Part shown: one piece after another, positions 53,592-62,671 of the stretch
How the letters are laid out: each line of letters starts with the position of its first letter
How positions within the stretch are numbered: the stretch's first letter is position 1
Assembly: GCF_000212695.1 (NCBI RefSeq)
Contig: NC_015514.1
Coordinates: forward strand, 2,418,001 to 2,482,000
Origin: Cellulomonas fimi ATCC 484
GTDB taxonomy: Bacteria > Actinomycetota > Actinomycetes > Actinomycetales > Cellulomonadaceae
Length of the DNA: 64,000 bases
Reading direction: 5' to 3'
Notes under the pieces: model-generated
What the model saw: only the letters and a program-made list of their open reading frames with translations
Told to the model about the DNA's origin: nothing
Databases searched by the model: none
Translations under genes and position numbers: made by a program

Positions 53592-55304
53592 TCACAGCAG
53601 GCGGCGGCTGCCCTCGCGGACCACGCGGAGCCAGCGGTACCCGTACCCGGCCAGCGGCACCGTGACCCGACCGCGCTCGTCGCAGGTCCACTCCTCGGCG
53701 TGCAGCAGGTCCACGAGCCGGACGAGCTCGCCGCCGTCGTCGTCGGGGACCGCGTCGGGAAGGTGCAGGGGCACCTCGACGGACTCGTCGCCCAGGTTGT
53801 GCAGCGCGAGCGTCGAGCCGTCCTGCCACGTGCTGCGGTGCGCGAGGACGGCGGCGTGCGGCTGGTCGAGGATCTCGACCTCCGTCGCCCAGCCGAGCTC
53901 GGGGCTCTCGCGGTACCGCCGCACGAGCGTCTGCACGAACGTCAGCATCGACTCGGGGTCGCGTCGCTGGTCGGCCACGTTGACGTGCTCGGGCCCGTAG
54001 CCGCCCTCGGTGACGGGCCCGGCGAGGCGCCCGCGCTGCGCGCGCGAGAACCCGCCGTTGCGCTCCGAGGTCCACTGCATCGGCGTGCGGACCGCCAGCC
54101 GGCCCTCGGCCGCGAGGTTCTCCCCCATGCCGATCTCCTCGCCGTAGAACAGCACGGGCGTGCCGGGCAGCGAGAAGAGCAGCGAGTAGACCATGCGGAC
54201 GCGGCGCGGGTCGCCGCCGAGCATCGGGGGCAGCCGCCGGCGCAGCCCCCGGCCGTACAGCTGCATGTCGGGGTCGGGCCCGAGGGCGGCGAACACCTCG
54301 GCCCGCTCGTCCTCGGACAGCTTGTCGAGCGTCAGCTCGTCGTGGTTGCGGACGAACGTCGCCCACTGCGCGTCGCGCGGGATCGGCGGACGCGAGCGCA
54401 GCGCGCCCGCGAGCGGCCCGGCATCCTGCCGGGCGAGCGCGAGGTACAGCTGCTGCATGCCGACGAAGTCGAACTGCATCGTGAGCTCGTCGCCGTCCGA
54501 CTCGCCGTCGCCGTCGTCGTCGCCGAAGAACTGGCGCTGCTGCTCGTAGGGCAGGTTGACCTCGCCCATGAGGATCGCGTCCCCGGTGCGCCGCGTGAGG
54601 AACGCGCGCAGCGACTTGAGGTAGTCGTGCGGCCGCTCGATCTCGTCGCCGGGCCCCTTGGCGGCGTCGGCGAGGAAGAACGGCACGGCGTCGACGCGGA
54701 AGCCCGACAGCCCGACCTCGGCCCAGTAGCCCACGACCTTCGCGATCGCGTCGCGGACCTGCGGGTTCGCGGTGTTGAGGTCCGGCTGGTGGCGGTAGAA
54801 GCGGTGCCGGTAGTACTCGCCGGTCGCCTCGTCGAACGTCCAGATGCCCGACTCCTGGTCGGGGAAGACGACCTGGTCGGACGTGTCGGGCGGCTTCGTC
54901 GCGCTCCACACGTAGAAGTCCCGGTAGGGGGACTCCGTGCTGCGCCGGGCCGAGCGGAACCACGGGTGGCGGTCGCTCGTGTGGTTGACCACGAGGTCCG
55001 CGATGACGCGGATGCCGCGGTCGCGCGCTGTGCGGATGAGCTCGACGAGGTCGCCCGCGTCGCCCAGCCGGGGGTCGACCGCGAAGAAGTCGACGATGTC
55101 GTAGCCGTCGTCGCGGTCGGCCGTCGGGTAGAACGGCATGAGCCACAGGCACGTCACGCCGAGGTCGGCGAGGTGGTCGATGCGCTGGACGAGCCCCGGG
55201 AAGTCGCCGATGCCGTCGTCGTTCCAGTCCATGAACGTCTCGACGTCCAGGCAGTAGATCACCGCGTTCTTCCACCACAGGTCGCCCGTGTCGCGCAGCC
55301 TCAT
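53592..55304 (-). CDS. GH13 alpha-glucan enzyme, trehalose synthase-like
   Basis: A 570-residue (beta/alpha)8 enzyme of glycoside hydrolase family 13. The four conserved regions are DLVVNHTSD, GFRVDAVPF with nucleophile D205, MGEVN with acid/base E248 and FVRNHDE with H321-D322. The N-terminus (WWKNAVIYCLDVETFMDWN) is close to trehalose synthases (TreS), which interconvert maltose and trehalose, but the maltokinase fusion is absent and an acidic insert (GDDDGDGESDGDE) follows E248. There is no signal peptide, so it is cytoplasmic. The ATG overlaps the stop of the LLM gene (ATGA). Confidence 0.88.
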   Translation of the reverse strand: MRLRDTGDLWWKNAVIYCLDVETFMDWNDDGIGDFPGLVQRIDHLADLGVTCLWLMPFYPTADRDDGYDIVDFFAVDPRLGDAGDLVELIRTARDRGIRVIADLVVNHTSDRHPWFRSARRSTESPYRDFYVWSATKPPDTSDQVVFPDQESGIWTFDEATGEYYRHRFYRHQPDLNTANPQVRDAIAKVVGYWAEVGLSGFRVDAVPFFLADAAKGPGDEIERPHDYLKSLRAFLTRRTGDAILMGEVNLPYEQQRQFFGDDDGDGESDGDELTMQFDFVGMQQLYLALARQDAGPLAGALRSRPPIPRDAQWATFVRNHDELTLDKLSEDERAEVFAALGPDPDMQLYGRGLRRRLPPMLGGDPRRVRMVYSLLFSLPGTPVLFYGEEIGMGENLAAEGRLAVRTPMQWTSERNGGFSRAQRGRLAGPVTEGGYGPEHVNVADQRRDPESMLTFVQTLVRRYRESPELGWATEVEILDQPHAAVLAHRSTWQDGSTLALHNLGDESVEVPLHLPDAVPDDDGGELVRLVDLLHAEEWTCDERGRVTVPLAGYGYRWLRVVREGSRRLL

Positions 55305-56332
55305 GCCGTCACCTCCCGCAGCGCGCCGACGAGGTGCTCGCCCGCCATGTCGAGGAACGCCCGCAGCCCGGTGCCCGCGGGGGCGGCGGTGGGCGCGGCG
55401 GACGGGTGCTTGCCGCGGCCGGGCTCGTCGTCGGTCGCGACCTGGTGCACGTAGACGGCGTCGAAGCCGAGCGCGACGAGCGCGGCGATCCTGTCCCGCA
55501 GCCGCGCGGGGTCGTGCTCCACGAGGACGGACCGGCGCACGAGGTCGTCGGACAGGTGCGGCACGAGCGCGTCGAAGGACTCGGGCAGGTCGAGGTCCCA
55601 CGCGACGGGCGGGCCGACGACGTTCGCGGTCCACTGCTCGCGGGCCAGCGCGAACGCGGTGTCCGGGTCGGGCGCCCACGCGACGTGCACCTGCAGCGCG
55701 ACCGTCCCGCGGCCGCCCGCGGACCGGTACGCCTCGAGCACCTCGCGGAGCACGCGCGGGTCCTGGTTGACCGTGACGAGGCCGTCGGCCCACTGCGCGT
55801 GCCGCGCGGCGGTCGCGGGCGTCACCGCGGGCCCCACGAGCAGGGGACGCTCGTCCGGGAGGGTCCACAGCTTCGCGCGGTCGACGGTGACGAGCCCGCG
55901 GTGCGTGACCTCCTCGCCGTCGAGCAGCGCGCGGATCACGTCCACGCACTCGCGCAGGCGCGCGTCCCGCTCGGCCTTGGCAGGCCAGCGGTCGCCGGTG
56001 ATGTGCTCGTTGACGTTCTCGCCGGACCCGAGCGCGACCCAGAACCGGCCGGGGAACATCGCCCCGAGGGTCGCGACGGACTGCGCCACGACCGCCGGGT
56101 GGTACCGCTGGCCGGGGGCGTTGACCACGCCGAACGGCAGGGTCGTCGACGCGAGCGCCGCGCCGAGCCACGTCCAGGCGTGGCCGGAGTGGCCCTGCGT
56201 CGCGCTCCAGGGCGCCCAGTGGTCCGAGCACATGCCGGCGTCGAAGCCGACGTCCTGCGCGTGGCGGGCGGCCTCGAGGAGCGCGCGCGGGTGGACCTGC
56301 TCGTGCGAGTGGTGGAATCCGACGACGGTCAT
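55301..56332 (-). CDS. LLM-class flavin-dependent oxidoreductase
   Basis: A 343-residue luciferase-like TIM-barrel protein (MTVVGFHHSHEQVHPRALL; MFPGRFWVALGSGENVNEHI). It resembles the TIGR03885 group described as probable non-F420 flavin oxidoreductases. FMN or F420 use cannot be decided by eye. It is translationally coupled to the GH13 gene, so a shared sugar-related role is probable, though no known pathway pairs these. The ATG at 56332 has only AGGA nine bases upstream. Confidence 0.87.
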   Translation of the reverse strand: MTVVGFHHSHEQVHPRALLEAARHAQDVGFDAGMCSDHWAPWSATQGHSGHAWTWLGAALASTTLPFGVVNAPGQRYHPAVVAQSVATLGAMFPGRFWVALGSGENVNEHITGDRWPAKAERDARLRECVDVIRALLDGEEVTHRGLVTVDRAKLWTLPDERPLLVGPAVTPATAARHAQWADGLVTVNQDPRVLREVLEAYRSAGGRGTVALQVHVAWAPDPDTAFALAREQWTANVVGPPVAWDLDLPESFDALVPHLSDDLVRRSVLVEHDPARLRDRIAALVALGFDAVYVHQVATDDEPGRGKHPSAAPTAAPAGTGLRAFLDMAGEHLVGALREVTA

Positions 56333-56423
56333 GACGACCGTTCCTACCTGCTCACGGGCGAGGCCGCGCGTCGGGGGCCCGCATCCCGCCGGCGGGACGC
56401 CGCACGTCGGGCGTCCCTCCCCC

Positions 56424-56452
56424 TGCCGCGCGCCGGCAGACGGCGCGCGGCA
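56424..56452 (-). terminator. terminator after the 97-residue protein gene
   Basis: TGCCGCGCGCCG at 56424-56435 pairs perfectly with 56441-56452, ten bases beyond the stop of the small gene on the minus strand. It separates that gene from the LLM-GH13 operon. Confidence 0.8.
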
Positions 56453-56461
56453 CGGCCGGGT

Positions 56462-56755
56462 TCAGCGGTGGCCGGCTCCGGCCGACGCGGGGCGCGTCGC
56501 GGGGGCTGCGGTGTTGTCCCGCGTCGCGCGGTTGGTCACCGTGACGGGCAGCGGCACGACGGTGGCCGACGGAGCGGGGGTCGCGGCGGCGGCGGCGCGG
56601 CGCGCGCGGACGCGCTCGACGAGGCGGGCGCGGAGCGTGACGCGGTGCGACTCGGGCTCGAACGCCGTGCCGGAGGCGGCCTGGAAGGCGACGAGCCCGG
56701 CGGCGGGGTGGCCGGAGACGCCGGCGGCCAGGGCGGTGAGGTGCGTGATGTTCAT
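56462..56755 (-). CDS. orphan 97-residue protein with LacI-type operators
   Basis: A small protein beginning MNITHLTALAAGVSGHPAAG with a basic middle (RARLVERVRARRAA) and a low-complexity Ala/Thr/Pro tail. I recognise no domain, signal peptide or membrane helix. It is supported as real by AAGGA six bases before the ATG, by a -10-like TAGGCT between two LacI-type boxes upstream, and by its own terminator. The regulation suggests induction by a carbohydrate. Confidence 0.65.
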   Translation of the reverse strand: MNITHLTALAAGVSGHPAAGLVAFQAASGTAFEPESHRVTLRARLVERVRARRAAAAATPAPSATVVPLPVTVTNRATRDNTAAPATRPASAGAGHR

Positions 56756-56771
56756 GGCGGGTCCTTCGTGA

Positions 56772-56785
56772 TGGGAACGCTTCCA
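56772..56785. promoter_or_regulatory. LacI/CelR-like box TGGGAACGCTTCCA
   Basis: Differs at two positions from the known 14-bp CelR palindrome TGGGAGCGCTCCCA of cellulolytic actinobacteria. It lies in the leader of the 97-residue protein gene. Confidence 0.7.
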
Positions 56786-56790
56786 GCCTA
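56785..56790 (-). promoter_or_regulatory. -10-like TAGGCT between two LacI-type boxes
   Basis: On the minus strand TAGGCT would start transcription near 56778, giving a leader of about 23 bases with AAGGA before the ATG at 56755. Confidence 0.5.
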
Positions 56791-56791
56791 C

Positions 56792-56806
56792 GGGAAACGC
56801 TTGCCC
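56792..56806. promoter_or_regulatory. second LacI-type box GGGAAACGCTTGCCC
   Basis: Shares the AACGCTT core with the first box and has inverted ends (GGG/CCC). It would overlap the spacer and -35 region of the small gene's promoter. Confidence 0.6.
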
Positions 56807-56856
56807 ATTCATGGGACGAAAGCCGTGGACCCACCCGCTCCCGTGCGTCGCGTGCG

Positions 56857-58245
56857 TCACACCCCCACCGGACGCACGTCCCCCGAGCGGGGCCGCGCCA
56901 GCAGCGACGCGAGCGCCAGCAGCACCACGGCCACGACCGCCACGGTCGCGACGTACGCGGGCGTGAGCGGCGACCCCAGCACGATCGCCAGGGCGGCGCC
57001 CACGGCGACGACCACCCGCACCAGGACGCGCTGCTCGTCCAGCCAGACGCCGACAGGGCCCGTCGAGACCCCGCGTCGCTCCCCCGACGTCCGCAGGCCC
57101 GCGACGCCCCGCGACCACGACCGGCGCAGCGCGACCGCGGCCGCCGTCCGGCCGGAGACGAACGCGACCGCCGCCACCACCACGCCCAGCACGAGGGCGG
57201 AGCGCAGCGTGACCCGCAGCAGCGAGACGACCTGGTCGTACACGACGACCGCCGCGTCGGGCCGCTGCACCTCGGGTGGCAGCGCGTTCGCGTAGACGGA
57301 CCGGCCGACCGCGAGCGCCAGGCCGAGCACGAGCATCGCACCCGCCAGGGTCAGGCCCGCGACCACGAGAGCCCGCGACCGGTTGCGGGCCAGCAGCACG
57401 CCGCCCGCGAGCAGCCCGATGACGAGCCACGGCAGCCACGTGCCGAGCACGTCGACGGCGCCGTACGCGTTCTGCAGCCGCACCAGGTCCGCGCTGCTCA
57501 TGAGCGGGAAGCTCGCGGAGATCGTCGGCAGCCGGTCCACGACCGTGAACCCCGCCTCGGACAGCGTCGAGCGCACCGCCGTGATCACCGGGGTCAAGTC
57601 GACGGTGAGCGTGCCCTGCGCGTCGATCGACGCCAGCGCGTCGGGATCACCCCGCAGCACCGCGACGAGCTGGGAGTGCACCGCCCGGTTCGCCTCCGTC
57701 CAGGCCGTGTCCAGCGCGTCCGACTCCACCACGCGCTCGACCGTGCGGCGCACGAAGCCCGTCGCCGCGTCGACGAGCGGGCCCTGCAGGGCGAGCACCG
57801 CGGACGACAGCCGCGGCGGCAGGCCCGCGTCCGCCACCGCCGTCGTCGCGTCCTCGACCAGCCCGTCGAGGTTCACCGCGTCGACGATCGCACCCGTCAC
57901 GCGGCTCGTCACCGCCTGCTGCACCTGCGGCTCGTCGACGAGCGGCGCGACCGTCGCGAGGTACCGGTCGGTGTCCGTCACGAGCCCACGGCCCCACGCC
58001 GCGACCGCCGCGACGGGCGCGAGCAGCGCGCCGACCACCAGCAGCACGACGGACGCCGTCGCACGCCCCGGCCGCCGGTCACGGCGCGGCCCGCTCTCCG
58101 CCGCGGCCACCCCCGGCGCCGGGCCCGAGGCCCGCAGCCGTGCGTTCTCGGCCTCGAGCTCGGCGAGCCGTGCCCGCAGCGCGCGCACGTCCTCGTCGGG
58201 CGCAGCCCCCGCACCCGTCGTCCCCGACCCGTCCTGACCGGCCAT
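56857..58245 (-). CDS. large actinobacterial integral membrane protein, unknown
   Basis: A 462-residue protein with a coiled-coil-like N-terminus (VRALRARLAELEAENARL), a membrane helix near residues 63-83, a large extracytoplasmic alpha-helical region to about residue 270 (repeated Val/Asp/Ala amphipathic helices), then six or so helices. It is the general type seen in many Micrococcales as hypothetical membrane protein. GGGAGG precedes the ATG. It is divergent from the AI-2E family gene. Confidence 0.8.
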   Translation of the reverse strand: MAGQDGSGTTGAGAAPDEDVRALRARLAELEAENARLRASGPAPGVAAAESGPRRDRRPGRATASVVLLVVGALLAPVAAVAAWGRGLVTDTDRYLATVAPLVDEPQVQQAVTSRVTGAIVDAVNLDGLVEDATTAVADAGLPPRLSSAVLALQGPLVDAATGFVRRTVERVVESDALDTAWTEANRAVHSQLVAVLRGDPDALASIDAQGTLTVDLTPVITAVRSTLSEAGFTVVDRLPTISASFPLMSSADLVRLQNAYGAVDVLGTWLPWLVIGLLAGGVLLARNRSRALVVAGLTLAGAMLVLGLALAVGRSVYANALPPEVQRPDAAVVVYDQVVSLLRVTLRSALVLGVVVAAVAFVSGRTAAAVALRRSWSRGVAGLRTSGERRGVSTGPVGVWLDEQRVLVRVVVAVGAALAIVLGSPLTPAYVATVAVVAVVLLALASLLARPRSGDVRPVGV

Positions 58246-58396
58246 CGTCCCTCCCGACCCGCGCGACCCGCTCGGTCCGAGCGTCGTCGCGTGGCACGTC
58301 GGCGCGCGACACCCGGCGCGGGTACCGTGCGTGCGGGCGCACCCCTGCGCCCGGACGCCGGCCGCACCCACGTGCACGTCGACCCCGGAGGGACCG

Positions 58397-59575
58397 ATGC
58401 CCAGACCCCCCGTCCCCGCGCAGGAGCAGGCCGTGCGCGACCCGCGACAGCCTCCCGCCTGGCTCCCGCGGGCGCTCGCCATGACCGCCGCCGCGGTGTT
58501 CCTCGGGCTCCTCGCGTGGCGCGCGCTGTCGCTGCTGGGCGCCGTCATCACGATCGTCGTCATCTCGTGGTTCATCGCGCTCGCGATGGAGCCGCTGATC
58601 CGCTGGCTCGTCGGGCACGGCATCCGGCGTACCCGGGCGACCGGCATCGTCATGGTCGGCGGCATCGTCGTCGTCCTGGCGATCACCGCGCTGTTCGGCG
58701 GCCTGTTCGTGGCGCAGCTCGTCGAGCTCGTGCAGTCCCTGCCCGACTACTACGAGCAGCTGACGACGTGGCTCGACGAGGCGTTCGGCGTCGCGGTGCC
58801 ACCGGTCGACGAGCTCGTCGCGAGCATCGGCGACAACTGGCAGTCGCTCGCCCCGAGCATCATCGGCATCGGCTCGTCCATCGTCGGCGGCCTGTTCACG
58901 CTGTCGTCGGTCCTGCTCGTCGTCTACTACATGGCGAGCGCCGGACCGCGGTTCCGGGCCGCCGTGCTGCGGCTCTTCGCGCCCCGTCGTCAGCGCGAGG
59001 TGCAGCGGCTGTGGGAGGTGTCGCAGGAGAAGGTCGCGGACTTCATCAACTCGCGCATCGTGCTCGCGGCGCTCGCGACGGTCTTCACGTTCATCTTCCT
59101 GACCGTGCTGGGCATCCCCTACGCGCTGCCGCTGGCCGCCTTCACGGGCGTCGTGTCGCAGTTCGTGCCGACCGTCGGCACCTACATCGGCGGCGCGCTG
59201 CCCGTCGCCGTGGCGCTCGCCGTGAGCCCGGTCAAGGGCCTCGCGGTGCTGGCGTTCATCATCGCCTACCAGCAGGTCGAGAACCTCGTGTTCTCGCCCA
59301 AGGTGTCCGCCCGGTCGCTCGAGCTGAACCCCGCGGTCTCGTTCCTCGCGGTCATCGCGTTCGGCGCCGTGTTCGGGCCGATCGGCGCGTTCCTCGCCCT
59401 GCCCGTGGCCGCCACGATCCAGGCCGTGTCGTCGACCTACGTGCGCCGCCACGAGCTCGTCGACGCCGCGCTCCTGGAGGAGGACGAGCAGACGCAGAAG
59501 GACCAGGGCTGGCGCGGCGTCGAGGACGCCCCGTCGCCCGTCGCGCCGATCGTCACCGACGACCGTCAGCCGTAG
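58397..59575 (+). CDS. AI-2E family transporter
   Basis: A 392-residue membrane protein of the AI-2E/UPF0118 family with about eight helices, the long periplasmic stretch after the third helix (VELVQSLPDYYEQLTTWLDE) and the signature GVVSQFVPTVGTYIGGALP followed by QQVENLVFSPKV. Members export autoinducer-2 or exchange sodium for protons; the cargo is uncertain. GGAGGG precedes the ATG by four or five bases. Its last ten bases overlap the end of the convergent glnE gene. Confidence 0.9.
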   Translation: MPRPPVPAQEQAVRDPRQPPAWLPRALAMTAAAVFLGLLAWRALSLLGAVITIVVISWFIALAMEPLIRWLVGHGIRRTRATGIVMVGGIVVVLAITALFGGLFVAQLVELVQSLPDYYEQLTTWLDEAFGVAVPPVDELVASIGDNWQSLAPSIIGIGSSIVGGLFTLSSVLLVVYYMASAGPRFRAAVLRLFAPRRQREVQRLWEVSQEKVADFINSRIVLAALATVFTFIFLTVLGIPYALPLAAFTGVVSQFVPTVGTYIGGALPVAVALAVSPVKGLAVLAFIIAYQQVENLVFSPKVSARSLELNPAVSFLAVIAFGAVFGPIGAFLALPVAATIQAVSSTYVRRHELVDAALLEEDEQTQKDQGWRGVEDAPSPVAPIVTDDRQP

Positions 59576-62500
59576 AAGACACGCTCCACGACCGCGCGGG
59601 CACGCCGGGCCGTGCGCAGGTAGTCCTCCTCGAGGACGTTGCCCGCGCCCGCCGGGTAGCCCGCGACCCGTGCCACGCCCGCGAGCGCCTGCCGGTCGTG
59701 CGGCAGGACGTCGGCGTGCGCGCCCTCGGCTCGACCCGTCCAGAGCACGTTCGCATCCCGCAGCCGGGACGCGAGCTCCCACGCCTCGACGAGCACGCGT
59801 GCGTCGTCGGCGGACAGCAGCCCGGCGTCGTGCGCGGCCGCGAGCGCGTCGAGCGTGGACGTCGTCCGCAGCCCCTCGACCTCGTGCGCGTGCTGCAGCT
59901 GCAGGAGCTGCGCGGTCCACTCGACGTCGGCGATGCCGCCGCGTCCCAGCTTGAGGTGCCGGGCGGGGTCGACCCCGCGCGGCAGCCGCTCCGACTCCAC
60001 GCGCGCCTTGATCCGGCGCACCTCGCGCACGGTCGCCGCATCCAGGCCGCCCGCCGGGTACCGCAGCGGGGCGACGAGCTCGACGAACCGCTCCCCCAGC
60101 CCGGCGTCGCCGGCGACGGGGCGGGCGCGCAGCAGCGCCTGGCTCTCCCACGGCGAGGACCAGCGGCCGTAGTACTCCGCGTAGGCGTCGAAGGACCGCA
60201 CGAGCGGACCGTTGCGGCCCTCGGGTCGCAGGTCGGCGTCGACCGCGAGCGCCGGCTCCGGGCCGACCGAGCCGAGCAGCGCGCGGACCTGCGTCGCGAC
60301 CGACAGCGCGAAGTCCTGCGCGAGCACCGGGTCCGCGCCGTCGACCGGGTCGTGCACGAACAGCACGTCGGCGTCGGAGGAGTACCCCATCTCACGCCCG
60401 CCGAGCCGGCCCATCGCGACGACGAGCATGCGCGTCGGGTTCTCGTCCACCCCGTGCGCGACGCGCGCCTCCCACTCGGCGACCCGCAGCGTGCCTGCGA
60501 GCACGACGTCGGCGGAGGCGGTGAGGCTGCGTGCGGCGCGCACCCCCGTGACGACGCCCAGCACGTCGGCCGCGGCGGTACGGGCGAGCTCCCGGCGCCG
60601 CAGGCCGCGCAGCGCGAGGACCGCCGGCACGGGCTCGTGCGCGCGGGTGAGCACCGCGTCCGCCTCGGCGGACAGCCGTTCGGCGGTGCGCGGCTCGAGC
60701 TCCGCGTCCTCGGCGAGCCACGTCACCGACCCCGGCGAGCGCGACAGCGCGTCCGCGACGTAGCGGGACGTCGACAGGACGTGCGCGAGCCGCTGCGCGA
60801 CCGTGCCCGAGTCGCGCAGCAGCTTGAGGTACCAGTGGGTCGTGCCGAGTTCGTCGGACAGGCGCCGGAACGCGAGCAGCCCGCCGTCGGGGTCGGCGCC
60901 GTCGGCGAACCAGCCGATCATCACCGGCAGGAGCTGGCGCTGGATCGACGCGCGCCGCGAGACGCCCTCGGTGAGCGCCGCGAGGTGGCGCAGCGCCCCG
61001 GCCGGGTCGCGGTAGCCGATCGCGGCGAGCCGGGCCCGGGCGGCGTCCGGCGCGAGGCTCGCCTCCTCGGTCGACAGCTGCGCGGTCGCGGGCAGCAGCG
61101 GCCGGTAGAACAGCTCCTCGTGCAGGTGCCGCACGTCGCGGCGCACCGACCGCCACCGTTCGAGCAGGCCCTGCGCGCCCTCGGCCCGCAGCCCGACCGA
61201 GCGGGCCAGCCGCTGCAGGTCTGCCTCCGCGGTCGGCAGCAGGTGGGTGCGGCGCAGGCGGTGCATCTGGATGCGGTGCTCGAGCAGGCGCAGCCAGCGG
61301 TAGCAGACGGCGAGCCGGGCCGCGTGCTCCCGGCCGACGTAGCCGCCCGCCGCGAGCGCCGCGAGCGCGGTCAGCGTGCTGGGGCTGCGGATCGTGTCGT
61401 CGGCCCGGCCGTGCACGAGCTGCAGGAGCTGCACCGTGAACTCCACGTCGCGCAGCCCGCCGATGCCGAGCTTGAGCTGGCGGTCCGCCTCGGCCGCGGG
61501 GACGTGCTGCTCGACGCGCCGCCGCATCGCCTGCGCGTCCTCGACGAAGTTCTCGCGCTGCACGGCCGCCCACACGAACGGCTGCGTCATGTCCGCGTAG
61601 GCGCGGCCCAGCTCGGGGTCGCCCGCGAGCGGCCGGGCCTTGAGCAGCGCCTGGAACTCCCACGTCTTGGCCCAGCGCTCGTAGTACGTGCGGTGGCTCG
61701 CGAGCGTGCGCACGAGCGGGCCGTCCTTGCCCTCGGGGCGCAGCGCGGCGTCGACCGGCCACAGCGCGGGCTCCGCCGACGCCACCGAGCACACGCGCGC
61801 GAGCCCGGCCGCGAGCCGTGCTCCGACCGCGAGCGCGTCCGCCTCGTCCACGCCCTCGACCGGTTCGGCGACGTAGACGACGTCGACGTCGCTCACGTAG
61901 TTGAGCTCGCGCCCGCCGGTCTTGCCCATGCCGATCACGGCGAGCCGGACCCCCGCGCCGTGGTCGTCGAGGTCGGCGCGGGCGACCGCGAGGGCCGCCT
62001 CGAGCGCCGCCGCGGCGAGGTCCGCGAGGGCCGCCGCGACACCCGGCAGGCGGGACAGGGGGTCGCCGGTCGTGACGTCCGCGGCGGCGATGCGCAGCAG
62101 ACGGGTCCGGTAGGCGCGGCGCACGTCGTCGGTCGTCTCCGCCGAGCCGGCGCGCGCGACGGGGACCGCGGCGTCCGGGTCGGCGCCGACGGCCCGCAGG
62201 AGCTCGGCACGGACGTCCCCGACGGGCACGCCGAGCGCGGGGGCGTCGTCGACGAGCACGTGGAGGTTCTCGGGGTGCGCGACGAGCGTGTCGCCGAGCG
62301 CGACGGAGGTGCCCGCGACGCCGAGCAGGCGCGCCCGCGCCGGGCCGTCGTCGGTGAGCACGTCGCGCAGCAGGGCGGCCAGCTCGGGCCGCTCACGCAC
62401 GGCGCCCGCGAGCTTCGCGAGCGTGAGGAGCGCCTGGTCCGGGTCGGCGAGGTCGCCGAGCGCGCCGGCGAGCAGCGCGGGCGCGTCGGGCACGACCTCG

Positions 62501-62604
62501 AGCAGCGCGGCGTCCGCGAGCAGCCGCTCGGCGCGCGCGACGTCCGCCACGCCGGCACGCGTGAGGCGCCCGGCGAGGCTGCCGCTGCGGCCGTCGACGC
62601 TCAC
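59566..62604 (-). CDS. glnE: bifunctional glutamine synthetase adenylyltransferase
   Basis: GlnE adds AMP to, and removes it from, the conserved Tyr of GlnA. The 1012-residue protein has two nucleotidyltransferase domains: deadenylylation near residue 228 (GMGKTGGRELNYVSDVDVV) and adenylylation near residue 725 (AMGRLGGREMGYSSDADVL), each followed by an alpha-helical regulatory part. The start is a GTG at 62604. It follows glnA2 after 67 bases on the same strand, as in M. tuberculosis. No PII gene is in the window. Confidence 0.96.
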   Translation of the reverse strand: MSVDGRSGSLAGRLTRAGVADVARAERLLADAALLEVVPDAPALLAGALGDLADPDQALLTLAKLAGAVRERPELAALLRDVLTDDGPARARLLGVAGTSVALGDTLVAHPENLHVLVDDAPALGVPVGDVRAELLRAVGADPDAAVPVARAGSAETTDDVRRAYRTRLLRIAAADVTTGDPLSRLPGVAAALADLAAAALEAALAVARADLDDHGAGVRLAVIGMGKTGGRELNYVSDVDVVYVAEPVEGVDEADALAVGARLAAGLARVCSVASAEPALWPVDAALRPEGKDGPLVRTLASHRTYYERWAKTWEFQALLKARPLAGDPELGRAYADMTQPFVWAAVQRENFVEDAQAMRRRVEQHVPAAEADRQLKLGIGGLRDVEFTVQLLQLVHGRADDTIRSPSTLTALAALAAGGYVGREHAARLAVCYRWLRLLEHRIQMHRLRRTHLLPTAEADLQRLARSVGLRAEGAQGLLERWRSVRRDVRHLHEELFYRPLLPATAQLSTEEASLAPDAARARLAAIGYRDPAGALRHLAALTEGVSRRASIQRQLLPVMIGWFADGADPDGGLLAFRRLSDELGTTHWYLKLLRDSGTVAQRLAHVLSTSRYVADALSRSPGSVTWLAEDAELEPRTAERLSAEADAVLTRAHEPVPAVLALRGLRRRELARTAAADVLGVVTGVRAARSLTASADVVLAGTLRVAEWEARVAHGVDENPTRMLVVAMGRLGGREMGYSSDADVLFVHDPVDGADPVLAQDFALSVATQVRALLGSVGPEPALAVDADLRPEGRNGPLVRSFDAYAEYYGRWSSPWESQALLRARPVAGDAGLGERFVELVAPLRYPAGGLDAATVREVRRIKARVESERLPRGVDPARHLKLGRGGIADVEWTAQLLQLQHAHEVEGLRTTSTLDALAAAHDAGLLSADDARVLVEAWELASRLRDANVLWTGRAEGAHADVLPHDRQALAGVARVAGYPAGAGNVLEEDYLRTARRARAVVERVFYG

Positions 62605-62629
62605 GCGGCACCTCGCCCGACGCCCCGCG

Positions 62630-62647
62630 CCGCCCCGGACGGGGCGG
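62630..62647 (-). other. intercistronic hairpin between glnA2 and glnE
   Basis: CCGCCCC and GGGGCGG pair as a seven-base-pair stem with a four-base loop. It could attenuate read-through into glnE or be a chance structure in GC-rich DNA. Confidence 0.35.
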
Positions 62648-62671
62648 GCGGGCAGCCCAGCACGGGAGCCG

